A stretch of DNA of 64,000 nt from Thalassobacillus sp. CUG 92003 (GCF_013618635.1 NZ_JABLSJ010000002.1:310001-374000); one strand, 5' to 3'; shown: positions 7,489-16,479, counted from the stretch's first letter. Made by a program: numbers and translations. The notes: generated from the sequence alone by a model not told the origin.

Positions 7489-8982
7489 ATGGAACTACCT
7501 GACAAACTTGTTCATTATGACCAGCGTTACCCCTATTTAATTCTGATCCCCATTGGAAGAGAACACAAAAAAGTACGTTCGATTGGACATAAATATGAAC
7601 GAAGTGTGCTGTCGAGACTCAATGATTTAATTTCTGAACGGGCTTTACTGTCTGCACTGCCAGATGACGTGATGCTTCCTGTGCCTATAGGAAAAGACGA
7701 AACCATCTACCCTCACTTAATCCGGCCTGATCGAATGCTTTGGCGTGATATATCGGTTGAGGATGGCTTGATTCTTGATGAAGAAGATGTGTATGAAGAA
7801 GACTTCACAAAGCTGTCAGCTGCCGCCTTAGCCGTGCACGTTAATCACGTGTTGCAAGATTATCAATTCAACACCATGGTTGCAGGCTATTCGAGAGAAT
7901 ATTGGCTCAACCAAATTGCTGAGGCCTTTCACCTTCACCCTTTAATTAAATTGACTCGCAAGAAAAAAGCGGTGATTCAGTCGTTAGAACGCATGAACCA
8001 GTCCTCTCTGTTGGCTGTATTGAAGTACCCGGAGGATGTCGCAAGATGGCGTGATCGCTTGGAATATATGATGCGTCCATTCCGAACAGTTCCCGCAAGC
8101 TGGCTGAATAAGCAGCAGAATTTATGTAACCATGAAAAACATCTGACGTTCGACTCCTCTCGTCGTGCCATTGCATGTCACTGTGAGAATTGCCATTATA
8201 CAGTCGAATATACAGTCGATCAGCACATGATTTCCCTTCAAGAAGAGTTCAATGTGATGAAAGCCGAGACACGACTAGGGAAACTTGAAGATGAATTTAC
8301 TCACATCATTAACCATAATCACGACATAACATCAAAGCTGCAGCAATTAGCAGAGCTGAAATCCTGGTTATTGACCGATCATCATCAATTGGAAGAAAAT
8401 CTCCACGTAGCGAATTGGATCATGTATTACCAACCAGAATCTGATGTGATGAATCAGTACCCTGCGCTCATGGTATACCGTGAGTTGAAAAACATGACCC
8501 TGCCTCACAATCAGCACAACAATGCGTTACAATGGTTATCGACGTTTGAAATTGACAATATGGCTGTATTAACACAGCTCCCAAATTGGTTGGCACGTCT
8601 TCCTGTTGATTTGGCAGCTGAAAATCGGGCTGACAGAGAAGAGCTTGTTCAGCTGTTGGAACTTGTGAAATACCAACGCGATGATGTCGTGATCAAAGTG
8701 AAAGACTTCCCGCTAACATTTGAAAAGGCCCAAATGGTCATCAACCTTGTGGAGACCTATGGCGATCACTACCCGACGCATATGTTGGTGCACATGTTAT
8801 CAGGTAAAGCGACGCATAAAATCCGCTCCTTGCAGCTTCATGAAGCGCAGACATTCGGACTTCTTTCTGATTGGCCGGAAAAATATATTCCCCAATTGCT
8901 AAATATGATGGAAGATCACGGATGGTTATCTAAACAAAGGAAAGGGTATACGGTCACCTCGTTGGCGCTCGACATGTTATAG
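7489..8982 (+). CDS. Unrecognised 497-aa protein with Cys/His cluster
   Basis: I do not recognise the family. The protein is 497 aa, soluble and without signal peptide. The N-terminal half (1-190) is mixed alpha/beta. The middle contains a possible metal site, C-x-H near residue 209 followed by CHCENC near 227-232. The C-terminal half is helical and rich in Leu, His and Gln, and its end (VEDHGWLSKQRKGYTVTSLA-like) could be a winged-helix turn. I chose ATG 7489 over an in-frame upstream start at 7423 because GAAGGGG is 8 bases in front. It lies between rpiA and kynA with the same strand; a role in tryptophan catabolism is only a guess from position. Confidence 0.75.
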   Translation: MELPDKLVHYDQRYPYLILIPIGREHKKVRSIGHKYERSVLSRLNDLISERALLSALPDDVMLPVPIGKDETIYPHLIRPDRMLWRDISVEDGLILDEEDVYEEDFTKLSAAALAVHVNHVLQDYQFNTMVAGYSREYWLNQIAEAFHLHPLIKLTRKKKAVIQSLERMNQSSLLAVLKYPEDVARWRDRLEYMMRPFRTVPASWLNKQQNLCNHEKHLTFDSSRRAIACHCENCHYTVEYTVDQHMISLQEEFNVMKAETRLGKLEDEFTHIINHNHDITSKLQQLAELKSWLLTDHHQLEENLHVANWIMYYQPESDVMNQYPALMVYRELKNMTLPHNQHNNALQWLSTFEIDNMAVLTQLPNWLARLPVDLAAENRADREELVQLLELVKYQRDDVVIKVKDFPLTFEKAQMVINLVETYGDHYPTHMLVHMLSGKATHKIRSLQLHEAQTFGLLSDWPEKYIPQLLNMMEDHGWLSKQRKGYTVTSLALDML

Positions 8983-9056
8983 GGGCCAGCCGCTTTATGG
9001 CTGGTACTCCTAAGGTGGTTCGGGGCATATAATTGATCACAGAAAGGGAGAGTTTT

Positions 9057-9893
9057 ATGAGTTATCAAGATTCAAAAGAAAATGAGCACGTTCATACGGA
9101 TTTTAAAGAAAAAATGACTTACGGGGAATATTTAGAGCTTGATCAGTTATTATCCTCCCAGAAACGGCTTTCCGATCATCATGACGAAATGCTGTTCATC
9201 ATCATTCATCAAGTGAGTGAGTTGTGGATGAAATTAATCCTACATGAATTGCAAGCCGCTATTAGTGCTATTCGGTCGGGTGAAGTGCAATCCGCCTTCA
9301 AGATGTTGGCGCGCGTTACAACGATCCAGAACCAAATCATCCATGCGTGGGATGTACTTTCGACGCTGACTCCCGCTGAATACATAGAATTTCGCGATCA
9401 TCTTGGCCAAGCCTCAGGATTTCAATCCTATCAATATCGCATGGTCGAATTTGCGCTTGGCTATAAAACCGCTCATGTTCTGTCCATTTATAAGAAGGAC
9501 CCTGAGCTCCATCAAAAGCTGACTGAAGCGTACCAAGCGCCCAGCCTTTATGATGCTGCCATTGAAAAACTTTATGAAGCCGGTTTTGATATCAATCCTG
9601 ATTTAATTAATCGTGATTACACCGAAATTTATCAAGCTGATCCGACTGTGGAGGCCGCATGGCGTGAAGTTTATTTGAATGTGGAAAAGCATTGGGAGTT
9701 ATACCAGCTGGCGGAAAAATTGGTGGATATCGAGGATTCACTGCAGCAGTGGCGGTTCCGGCATATGAAAACCGTGGAGCGCATCATTGGTCATAAGATG
9801 GGCACCGGAGGCTCCTCAGGTGTCGGCTACTTGAAAAAAGTGCTCGATCATCGGTTCTTCCCAGAACTGTGGGATTTAAGGACAAATTTATAG
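9057..9893 (+). CDS. kynA: Tryptophan 2,3-dioxygenase
   Basis: The 278-aa haem enzyme opens the indole ring of L-tryptophan to N-formylkynurenine, the first step of the kynurenine pathway. Landmarks are [17 protein letters not shown] (41-57) with the active-site His51, [16 protein letters not shown] (113-128) for substrate binding, the proximal haem ligand expected at His236 in [10 protein letters not shown], and GTGGSS (249-254). All catalytic residues I can check are present. The start follows AAAGGGAG at 9043-9050; an in-frame start at 9033 lacks one. The next enzymes, kynB and kynU, are 37 kb away on the opposite strand. Confidence 0.95.
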   Translation: MSYQDSKENEHVHTDFKEKMTYGEYLELDQLLSSQKRLSDHHDEMLFIIIHQVSELWMKLILHELQAAISAIRSGEVQSAFKMLARVTTIQNQIIHAWDVLSTLTPAEYIEFRDHLGQASGFQSYQYRMVEFALGYKTAHVLSIYKKDPELHQKLTEAYQAPSLYDAAIEKLYEAGFDINPDLINRDYTEIYQADPTVEAAWREVYLNVEKHWELYQLAEKLVDIEDSLQQWRFRHMKTVERIIGHKMGTGGSSGVGYLKKVLDHRFFPELWDLRTNL

Positions 9894-10607
9894 TTTTAGG
9901 TAAGTATCGTCTCTAAACATGGTGATGATGAATATTTGAAAAACTTGGCAACTATTTTTAGCGTACATGAGAGCTCTTCACTTCACTGAAGGAGCCATTC
10001 CTTAATCGAAATATAAGTTGGGCCCTTTTTGCCGGTAAAGTCAATAATCGCGACAGAGCATAGAACACCTCATACGTGATAATCATGCTAGAGAAGACGC
10101 TTTCTCTACATAGGTGTTCGTTTATATCCATGTCGAATGGGGTGGCTTTGAAACGACGAGACTCCCTTATGAAAGCGGAGGCGTCTTGATCAGCAGCGTA
10201 TGGACTGGACTGAGCTGGAGGAGATAAAGGAAACACGAAGAACGACGTGATTCGATGTTGACTTATCGTACAGAAGCGAGGGAAGTCTCACTAGCCGCTA
10301 GACGCCGGAGCTGGATAGTTCAAATACGGCAGAGCTTCTATCCAGAAGGCAAATTCCCAGTTAATTAGCGGGAAAAGGAGCTCGGCGAGACCCCACAGGG
10401 AGCGAAGCGACCGAGGAGGCTTGCCGGTTCCCCGCAGGAAAGCGAGTTGTTTCAAAGCCACCCCAATTCTTTTTAGGGTAACGAACCCCTCCTAATGAAA
10501 ATTAACAGATGTAAAAAAAATTAACTGAAAATAACGAATATATTAATCTTCTGTTACAGTTGTGTTACAATGTGTGGTGAAATGAAAAGTTATGGAGAGG
10601 GAACTGC
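9894..10607. other. Intergenic region filled by family-B repeat
   Basis: Apart from the palindromic element at 10116-10487 I see no gene. The open frame at 9958-10236 on the minus strand crosses the repeat boundary and has no ribosome binding site. An extended -10-like TGTTACAAT at about 10562-10570 may serve the downstream lipoprotein gene. Confidence 0.6.
10116..10487 (+). repeat. Bipartite palindromic element, family B copy 1
   Basis: An outer repeat GTTCGTT (10116-10122) / AACGAACC (10480-10487) is followed, after 15-16 bp, by a 16-bp perfect inner repeat GGGGTGGCTTTGAAAC (10139-10154) / GTTTCAAAGCCACCCC (10449-10464). The interior is nearly identical, in opposite orientation, to 30783-31155, and most of it recurs at 51522-51841. 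No protein is encoded, so it would be non-autonomous if mobile. Confidence 0.85.
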
Positions 10608-11999
10608 ATGAAACAATCACTTGTATATATAACTGTAACGATGCTGATGATACTAGGTTCGTGTTCGTACCTGGACAAGAATAATCAAAAAGAAGTAACA
10701 GCGACAGGACACGATAAAGCAGCGCCGTTTGAAATCAATATAGAATCAAAGATAGAGGAATACCCGGACTATCATTTGGCGGTACACTATCCTGAAACCT
10801 CGAATGACCAGATTAATCAACGGGTTAAAGACTACGTTAATCAGCAGATATCTGAATTCAAAAAAGAAAGCTACAATTTGAAGCAGGAGGCTCAGACTGA
10901 CCGTAATTATGAATTGAATATTGATTTTAGTGTTGTTTATTTAAATGACCAGTTTTTCGTTGTTCAATTTGATAATGAAAAGAAATACGGTCAGGATAAA
11001 ACGGAATCATCCAAAAAAGTCATGAACTTTGACCGTGACAAAGGAAAACAGCTGGTTATTGAGGACTTCTTCAGGGATGGAAATACGAAGGCAGGCTTAC
11101 AGGCGTTATCAAAAGCCGTTCAAAAAAGAATGACGGAAGAAGATGCACTAGCTGAAGCTGAATATAGTTGGGTCAGCCAGGGCACCAAACCGACTTCAGC
11201 TAATTTTGATAACATTGCGCTTAAAGAAAATGAGATTGTTGTCCATTTTAATCCTTCTCAAATCGCGTCAGCAGCGGCTGGACCTGTTACCATTGCGGTG
11301 CCTAAGTCGGAACTGGAAGCTGAATTAGCTGACAGATTTATCGGTATAGGGGATTCGGAAAGCCCAACCACCGGAGATGAGTCCGAAGAGTCCGAAGTGG
11401 ATAATGAGATTACAACAGACTCAGTTGAAAATAACTCAGGTGACAAGCAGGTGGCCCTCGCCTTTGAAGACGGACCTGATCCTACTGTCACCCGAGATAT
11501 CCTCTCTGTGCTCGACCAGTACAAGGCAAAGGGGACTTTCTTCATGTTGGGAAAGCGTGTTTCATTCTACCCTGAACTTACAAAGCAAGTTGCATCTGAA
11601 GGTCATGAAATAGGGAATCATAGCTGGAGTCATAAGCAACTGGATCACTTGCCAGAAGAAGAGATCAAGAAGGAAGTAAAGAGGACGAACGAACTGATCA
11701 AGAAACTGACGGATAAAACGCCTTCATTTGTGCGTCCTCCGTATGAAACATTGAATGAAAAGCTGAAAAATGCCATTGATCAGAGTATTGTAGGGGACGC
11801 TATAAAAGTAAATGACCCTCAAAATTCTGCTCACATGGCTCGATCGATTCTTGATGACACAGAGAATGGCCGCGTCATTATGTTACCCGCTTTGTCGTCC
11901 ATAACGCCGGAAGCACTCGATATTATTTTAAGGGAGCTATCGGTTCGTGGCTACACGTTTGTTACGGTGAGTGAATTAAAGCAAAAAAACCATAAGTAG
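10608..11999 (+). CDS. PdaC-like lipoprotein with degenerate deacetylase domain
   Basis: This 463-aa predicted lipoprotein (lipobox LGSC, lipidated Cys19) has an N-terminal PdaC/DUF3298-like region (about 40-240), an acidic linker (245-280) and a C-terminal NodB polysaccharide deacetylase fold (282-460). The order matches B. subtilis PdaC, a peptidoglycan deacetylase. Motif 1 reads FEDGPD (Glu287-Asp288 instead of Asp-Asp), motif 2 HSWSH is intact (338-342), motif 3 is RPPYE (376-380), and motif 5 has MLPAL where family members have L-x-H, so the catalytic His is missing. It should sit on the outer face of the membrane and bind wall glycans. Activity is doubtful. It is convergent with metX across a shared terminator. 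Confidence 0.82.
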   Translation: MKQSLVYITVTMLMILGSCSYLDKNNQKEVTATGHDKAAPFEINIESKIEEYPDYHLAVHYPETSNDQINQRVKDYVNQQISEFKKESYNLKQEAQTDRNYELNIDFSVVYLNDQFFVVQFDNEKKYGQDKTESSKKVMNFDRDKGKQLVIEDFFRDGNTKAGLQALSKAVQKRMTEEDALAEAEYSWVSQGTKPTSANFDNIALKENEIVVHFNPSQIASAAAGPVTIAVPKSELEAELADRFIGIGDSESPTTGDESEESEVDNEITTDSVENNSGDKQVALAFEDGPDPTVTRDILSVLDQYKAKGTFFMLGKRVSFYPELTKQVASEGHEIGNHSWSHKQLDHLPEEEIKKEVKRTNELIKKLTDKTPSFVRPPYETLNEKLKNAIDQSIVGDAIKVNDPQNSAHMARSILDDTENGRVIMLPALSSITPEALDIILRELSVRGYTFVTVSELKQKNHK

Positions 12000-12001
12000 A
12001 A

Positions 12002-12039
12002 AATGAAGCGTACGACAGGGAATTGTCGTACGCTTCATT
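12002..12039. terminator. Bidirectional hairpin between convergent genes
   Basis: A perfect 16-bp inverted repeat AATGAAGCGTACGACA / TGTCGTACGCTTCATT with a 6-base loop lies between the two stop codons. T-tracts are short on both sides. Confidence 0.75.
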
Positions 12040-12059
12040 AGTTTGGAAGAACGGTTCAG

Positions 12060-13115
12060 CTATTGATTCAACTTTTGCTCGACCCACCAGTTCCATCGTT
12101 CAAATTCCACAAGAAAGCCATCGTGGCCGAAATCTGTCTCGACATGGAAATGGTCACCTTCAGGTACGAGTTGAGCGAAGTTTTCCATTTGTTCTTTGGG
12201 ATAAAGGAGGTCATGCTGAAAGCTTAAGGTGTAGACAGGGGCTTTGAAAAGCTGGGATGCTTTTTCGATGCCTCCGCGTCCTTCCCCAATATCATGGTGG
12301 TTCATTGCCTCCAACAAGTAAAGGTAGCTGTTGGCATCAAAGCGCTCTTTGATTTTTTCGCCCTGGTGATCCAAATACGTCTGGATTTGGTAATGCCTTT
12401 CATTTGTCAGCGTGCGTCCAAAACGCTGGTCGAAAAGGGGGGCACTTCGATACGTGACCATACCGGCCATCCGTGCTATTTCAAATCCGCTTAAATCCTG
12501 GTTTGAGTTATAGCGCCCGTCATTCCAGGCGGGGTCGGTTTTAATTGCCTTTGCACCGATGTGGTTAAAGGCAATCCCATAATCACTCAAGGAGGGCGTA
12601 GCTGCTATAACAAAGAGCTGCTCCATAAAAGTGGGATACAATAAACCCCATTCCAGTGTCTGCATGCCCCCGAGAGAAGCGCCAATTACGGCTTTCGCTT
12701 CGTTAATACCAAGGATTTTCAACGCTTCGTATTGAGCCCTTACCATATCTCTAACGGTCACGACAGGAAAATCCGTCTGATAATAGTGTTGACTGACAGG
12801 GTGGCGGCTGGCCGGACCAGTTGAGCCGTGACAACCACCGATCACATTGAATGTGATTGTTTGGAACTGCTGCGTATCAAAAACGTTTCCATCACCAATC
12901 AGACCATGCCACCAGCCCGGCGCTTCGTCAGACCCCTTCGCGAATTGGTTGCCTGTTAAAGCGTGACAAATCACAATTGCAGGCGCATCTGCTGGACCTA
13001 CCCGCTCATAAGCCAAACTGACTTCAGGAAGGATAATCCCGGAATCAAGTCGGAAGGAGCCAATATTCACGTGCTCTGTAGTGTGCTGCTTCGTTACCGG
13101 GCTTTTTAATGACAT
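12060..13115 (-). CDS. metX: Homoserine O-acetyltransferase (MetX)
   Basis: The 351-aa alpha/beta-hydrolase-fold enzyme acylates L-homoserine for methionine synthesis. The oxyanion/substrate region HALTGNQ (51-57) and NVIGGCHGSTGP (90-101), the nucleophile Ser147 in IGASLGGMQ, and the C-terminal FGHDGFLVE holding the catalytic His (about 334) are present. MetX proteins can use acetyl- or succinyl-CoA; I call acetyl because the partner is an O-acetylhomoserine sulfhydrylase. It follows metY by 27 bp and shares its S-box-controlled transcript. Confidence 0.92.
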   Translation of the reverse strand: MSLKSPVTKQHTTEHVNIGSFRLDSGIILPEVSLAYERVGPADAPAIVICHALTGNQFAKGSDEAPGWWHGLIGDGNVFDTQQFQTITFNVIGGCHGSTGPASRHPVSQHYYQTDFPVVTVRDMVRAQYEALKILGINEAKAVIGASLGGMQTLEWGLLYPTFMEQLFVIAATPSLSDYGIAFNHIGAKAIKTDPAWNDGRYNSNQDLSGFEIARMAGMVTYRSAPLFDQRFGRTLTNERHYQIQTYLDHQGEKIKERFDANSYLYLLEAMNHHDIGEGRGGIEKASQLFKAPVYTLSFQHDLLYPKEQMENFAQLVPEGDHFHVETDFGHDGFLVEFERWNWWVEQKLNQ

Positions 13116-13142
13116 TATCTGTGCGCTCCTTTCTGAAATTCT

Positions 13143-14846
13143 TTAAAGTGATAATTCAGATTCAATCAGTGATTCCCCTTGTCTTAATGCAATGACACTG
13201 TCGTAGATCGGAAAGCCTGTAATGACTCGATCATCTTCGTTGGTTAAGGATGATTTACTCCATACTAAGGTTGGCTGCAATGCTTTTGCCTCGTTAAGCT
13301 GAACGGGCTCAGGCTCTTCAAAATAGATGATATCGATGATGCCGTCCTCAGGTACCTCGAGGTGCTGGGGCTCATCGAAGGTTTTAACTTCAAATCCGAG
13401 ACGAGATAACTTTCGGAGTTCTTGGGACGTATTGTCTGAAAGGCTCTCGCCAATTGCGTAAATACGACGTTTTCGCAATCCTCCGTCTGTACGGTCAAGC
13501 GAGGAAGATAAGACATCTTCAATCAACGTGCGTTCTGACGCATATGGTTTGGAGGCGCCTGTAGCCTGTTCAATGCCATAGTTTAAATCCTCAATGATGT
13601 CCTCAACAGATTCGAGGCCGACGGACAATCGAATCAATTCCTCACTAACGCCCGATTTTCTTAAATCTTCACCACTTAGCTGCTGATGAGTTGTGGAAGC
13701 GGGGTGAATGATCAGTGATTTAGCATCCCCCACGTTAGCAACATGCGACCATAGCGACGTGTTGTCAATCACTTGACGTCCAGCTTCGCGATCCCCATTA
13801 ATACCGAACACGATGATGGAGCCGAACCCGTATTGAAAGTACTTTTTGGCTAACTCATGAGAGGGGTGGTCATCCAACCCCGGGTAGTTCACCCATGCAA
13901 CACCTTCATGGTTCTTTAGGTATTCAGCTACGGCCAATGCATTATCAGCGTGTTCAACAATCCGCAAGTGCAGGGTTTCGAGGCCTTGAAGTAAAAGAAA
14001 AGCGTTATGTGGGCTCAGACAAGCCCCAATGTCACGCAGTAACTGAACGCGCAGCTTAATGGCAAAGGCTGCAGGGCCTGCATCGTAAGCGTAGCGGAGG
14101 CCATGGTAACTATGGTCAGGCTCAGTGAAACGCGGGAATTTTGGGTTATCCCAGTTGAAACGTCCACTATCAACAACGACTCCCGCAATGGCTGTACCGT
14201 GTCCGCCAATCCATTTTGTAGCTGAATGAATGACAATATCAGCCCCCCAGGCAAGCGGTTTACAAATATAAGGCGTGGCGAACGTATTATCGATAATGAG
14301 AGGAATTTCATGCTCATGTGCAATATCGGCGACGGCTTCAAAATCTAAAACGTTCAGACTAGGATTGCCAGTCGTTTCAGCAAAAATCGCTTTTGTTTTA
14401 TCAGTTATCGCCAGGGCAAAATTATCTGGTTCCGTACTATCTACGAATTTAACGTTAATACCATATCGCGGTAAAGTGTTAACGAATAAATTGTAAGTAC
14501 CTCCGTAAAGATTGGTCGATGTTACGATTTCATCGCCTGCTTCTGCAATATTCAATATCGAAAGCGTGATGGCTGACATACCTGAAGACGTAGCTACAGC
14601 AGCGGCACCATCCTCTAGTAAAGCCATGCGCTGTTCGAAGGCATCGACCGTCGGGTTCCCAATTCGTGTGTAAATATTACCGGGTTCAGCTAAAGCGAAA
14701 AGGTTCTGGGCATGATCAGTATCTTCAAATACGTAGGACGTCGTTTGATAGATGGGGACGGCGCGAGACCCTGTTGCAGGGTCAGGCTCTTGTCCTCCGT
14801 GAAGTAAAAGTGTTTCCGGGCGGTAAAGATGGAATGGTAATGTCAA
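13143..14846 (-). CDS. metY: O-acetylhomoserine sulfhydrylase (MetY) with extra C-terminal domain
   Basis: Residues 1-430 form a fold-type-I PLP enzyme of the Cys/Met metabolism family: YTRIGNPT (59-66), SSGMSA (87-92), and PLP lysine Lys211 in HSATKWIGGHG. It makes homocysteine from O-acetylhomoserine and sulfide. The protein is 567 aa, about 135 longer than usual MetY. The tail (about 435-567) has RRIYAIGESLSDNTSQEL followed by LGFEVKTF, which resembles the first beta-alpha-beta unit of a CoA-binding Rossmann domain. I set the start at TTG 14846, since AAAGGAGG is 8 bases upstream; an upstream ATG (14882) has no comparable site. It leads the metYX operon behind an S-box riboswitch. Confidence 0.9.
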   Translation of the reverse strand: MTLPFHLYRPETLLLHGGQEPDPATGSRAVPIYQTTSYVFEDTDHAQNLFALAEPGNIYTRIGNPTVDAFEQRMALLEDGAAAVATSSGMSAITLSILNIAEAGDEIVTSTNLYGGTYNLFVNTLPRYGINVKFVDSTEPDNFALAITDKTKAIFAETTGNPSLNVLDFEAVADIAHEHEIPLIIDNTFATPYICKPLAWGADIVIHSATKWIGGHGTAIAGVVVDSGRFNWDNPKFPRFTEPDHSYHGLRYAYDAGPAAFAIKLRVQLLRDIGACLSPHNAFLLLQGLETLHLRIVEHADNALAVAEYLKNHEGVAWVNYPGLDDHPSHELAKKYFQYGFGSIIVFGINGDREAGRQVIDNTSLWSHVANVGDAKSLIIHPASTTHQQLSGEDLRKSGVSEELIRLSVGLESVEDIIEDLNYGIEQATGASKPYASERTLIEDVLSSSLDRTDGGLRKRRIYAIGESLSDNTSQELRKLSRLGFEVKTFDEPQHLEVPEDGIIDIIYFEEPEPVQLNEAKALQPTLVWSKSSLTNEDDRVITGFPIYDSVIALRQGESLIESELSL

Positions 14847-14903
14847 TTTAAACTCCTCCTTTAAGATTGTCTGAATGAGCAAGGAAACATTTCAAGAAAA
14901 TAT

Positions 14904-15060
14904 AAAAAGCCCTCTTCGGTAAGAAGAGGGCGTTAACGTCTAGTCCTCCTCTTATCTTTCAGATCTGTACGATCTGTAGGAATTAGCACCTTTTCAAGCC
15001 GTTGCTTGAAGGTTGCCGGGCATCACAGGGCCTAGTCCCTCTGCCACTCTCGATAAGAGA
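14904..15060 (-). promoter_or_regulatory. SAM-I (S-box) riboswitch with terminator
   Basis: Read on the minus strand, the aptamer starts TCTCTTATCGAGAG, continues with GGCAGAGGGACTAGGCCC, TGTGATGCCCGGCAACC and the closing P1/P4 strands ending GATAAGAGGAGG, all S-box hallmarks. It is followed by the intrinsic terminator GCCCTCTTC / GAAGAGGGC with a T-tract at 14904-14931. High SAM should terminate transcription before metYX. Confidence 0.96.
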
Positions 15061-15219
15061 TATTAAAATGTTTTAGTATTATATGCTTGTTGAAGATTAT
15101 AAATGACCAACAATTGTCTGTCAACTGAATTGTCAGAATTCAGCGGCCTGGCCCCTCGATGTTTGAATACCCTCAGCGGTGGGAATGGTGTTGCAAAAGA
15201 CGAAAAGGAGTGTTTTTGG

Positions 15220-15417
15220 ATGAAGGAATATACAGTTGCTCCCAATAAAGATGTAACAGGCTGGTTAGTAAAAATTGAAGATATAGCCCCTACTGATCTG
15301 TATGATGAAAAAGATACAGCACTAGAAAAAGCTGAACAGCTGGCTCAAGAAAATAAACCGAGCCGCCTGACCATTCTTGATGAGCACCATCAAGTTGAAC
15401 AAGAAAAACGATATTAA
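15220..15417 (+). CDS. DUF2188-type small protein
   Basis: This 65-aa protein matches the pattern of DUF2188 proteins: a short beta-strand start (KEYTVAPN), GWLVK, a helix with repeated Glu/Lys (EKDTALEKAEQLAQEN) and a final strand LTILDEHH. The function of the family is unknown. I chose the ATG at 15220 because AAAAGGAG is 8 bases upstream; the longer frame from 15103 has none. It is a single-gene unit with its own terminator, and lies just upstream, and in the opposite direction, of the metYX riboswitch. Confidence 0.75.
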   Translation: MKEYTVAPNKDVTGWLVKIEDIAPTDLYDEKDTALEKAEQLAQENKPSRLTILDEHHQVEQEKRY

Positions 15418-15424
15418 AATCATG

Positions 15425-15458
15425 AACCCTGCACCGCTTACAGTAGTGCAGGGTTTTC
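15425..15458 (+). terminator. Terminator of DUF2188 gene
   Basis: AACCCTGCAC / GTGCAGGGTT hairpin followed by TTTCG. Confidence 0.75.
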
Positions 15459-15556
15459 GTATATAGAAGCTTCCTTTTAGGTACTACTCCTCTAATCAGA
15501 TGTTAGAATTTAATTTGAGGGTCAAAATGTTTGGCCATATCGGGAGGTGACACACG

Positions 15557-15979
15557 TTGAAAATCAGAGGGATTAATCACTTTCTTTTTTCGGTATCCAA
15601 TTTAGAACGGTCTATTGCGTTTTATCAACATGTTTTTGAAGCTGAATTATTAGTTAAAGGGGAAACGACTGCTTACTTCGATTTATGTGGCATGTGGCTC
15701 GCTTTGAATGAAGAAAGAGATATTCCGAGAGAAGAACAGCATCAGTCCTACACCCATATCGCCTTTACGATTGATGAAACAGAAGTAGACGAAACATATC
15801 AAAAGCTGCAGAATTTAAACGTCAACATTCTCACAGGCCGGCCTAGAGACGAACGCGATAAGAAATCTATTTATTTTACCGATCCGGATGGCCGCAAATT
15901 CGAATTTCATACGGGTACGTTACAGGATCGTATCAATTACTATAAAGAAGCTAAACCTCATATGGAATTCTTTAAGTGA
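15557..15979 (+). CDS. fosB: FosB metallothiol transferase (fosfomycin resistance)
   Basis: The 140-aa protein is a vicinal-oxygen-chelate enzyme closely resembling FosB, which opens the fosfomycin epoxide with bacillithiol (or cysteine) in a metal-dependent reaction. [18 protein letters not shown] (5-22) carries the first metal ligand His7, SYTHIAF supplies the second His (about 66), and [12 protein letters not shown] supplies the Glu (about 115) plus the diagnostic FosB tail. The sequence IYFTDPDG is also conserved. The start is TTG at 15557 with GGGAGGTGA upstream. Nudix follows almost without gap. Chromosomal FosB is common in Bacilli, so this need not be an acquired determinant. Confidence 0.93.
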   Translation: MKIRGINHFLFSVSNLERSIAFYQHVFEAELLVKGETTAYFDLCGMWLALNEERDIPREEQHQSYTHIAFTIDETEVDETYQKLQNLNVNILTGRPRDERDKKSIYFTDPDGRKFEFHTGTLQDRINYYKEAKPHMEFFK

Positions 15980-16038
15980 GTCGGGGTTGTGACTGTTTCG
16001 TAAAAAATCCACCATACTGGTTGGAAGGGGGGGTGAGG

Positions 16039-16479
16039 GTGCCGACTGCTAATGTATTAGGGTTAGTTTTAAAAAATAATCACATTTTATTAGAAAAGTT
16101 TAATGGTGCTCATTCTCTTGGAGAAGGAGTTTATTATCGTCCTATTGGAGGTAAGATTGAGCACGGTGAATCATCACAGGCAACATTAATAAGAGAATTT
16201 AAAGAAGAAGTGGACATTGAAATTATAATAGACACTTACATAAGTTGTGTTGAGAATATCTTTAATATAGGAAATGAAATAGGACATGAAATTACACAAG
16301 TCTATGTAGTAAAGTTCAAGGATGAAAATTTATATGACAAGCCATGGTTTGAAGTTATAGAAGGAGAAAGAGTATCTATAGCCGAATGGATTCCATTAAA
16401 GGAACTAGAAAAAGTATATATGTACCCAATTAAATTAAAAGAGATTATTTTTCATAATCCATTTTTGGCAGAAGGTTAG
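16039..16479 (+). CDS. Nudix hydrolase
   Basis: A complete Nudix box GGKIEHGESSQATLIREFKE (about residues 35-54 of the chosen start) continues into EVDIEI. The family cleaves nucleoside diphosphates linked to another moiety; substrate unknown. Starts at GTG 16033 or 16039 follow GGAAGGGGGG; I prefer 16039 (146 aa) for spacing. A frame opening at 15976 overlaps the fosB stop but adds an unlikely N-terminus. The gene is visibly richer in A and T than fosB and the following flavoprotein, which may indicate separate acquisition. Confidence 0.85.
   Translation: MPTANVLGLVLKNNHILLEKFNGAHSLGEGVYYRPIGGKIEHGESSQATLIREFKEEVDIEIIIDTYISCVENIFNIGNEIGHEITQVYVVKFKDENLYDKPWFEVIEGERVSIAEWIPLKELEKVYMYPIKLKEIIFHNPFLAEG

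Noticed and set aside
9958-10236. Minus-strand open frame of 92 codons
   Set aside because: It crosses the boundary of family-B copy 1, has no ribosome binding site and resembles no protein.
13265-13522. Separate gene inside the 3' part of metY
   Set aside because: It is an out-of-frame shadow; the metY frame itself runs on without interruption and with normal codon use.
15103-15219. Longer start of the DUF2188 protein
   Set aside because: The first 39 codons lack a ribosome binding site and match nothing in the family.
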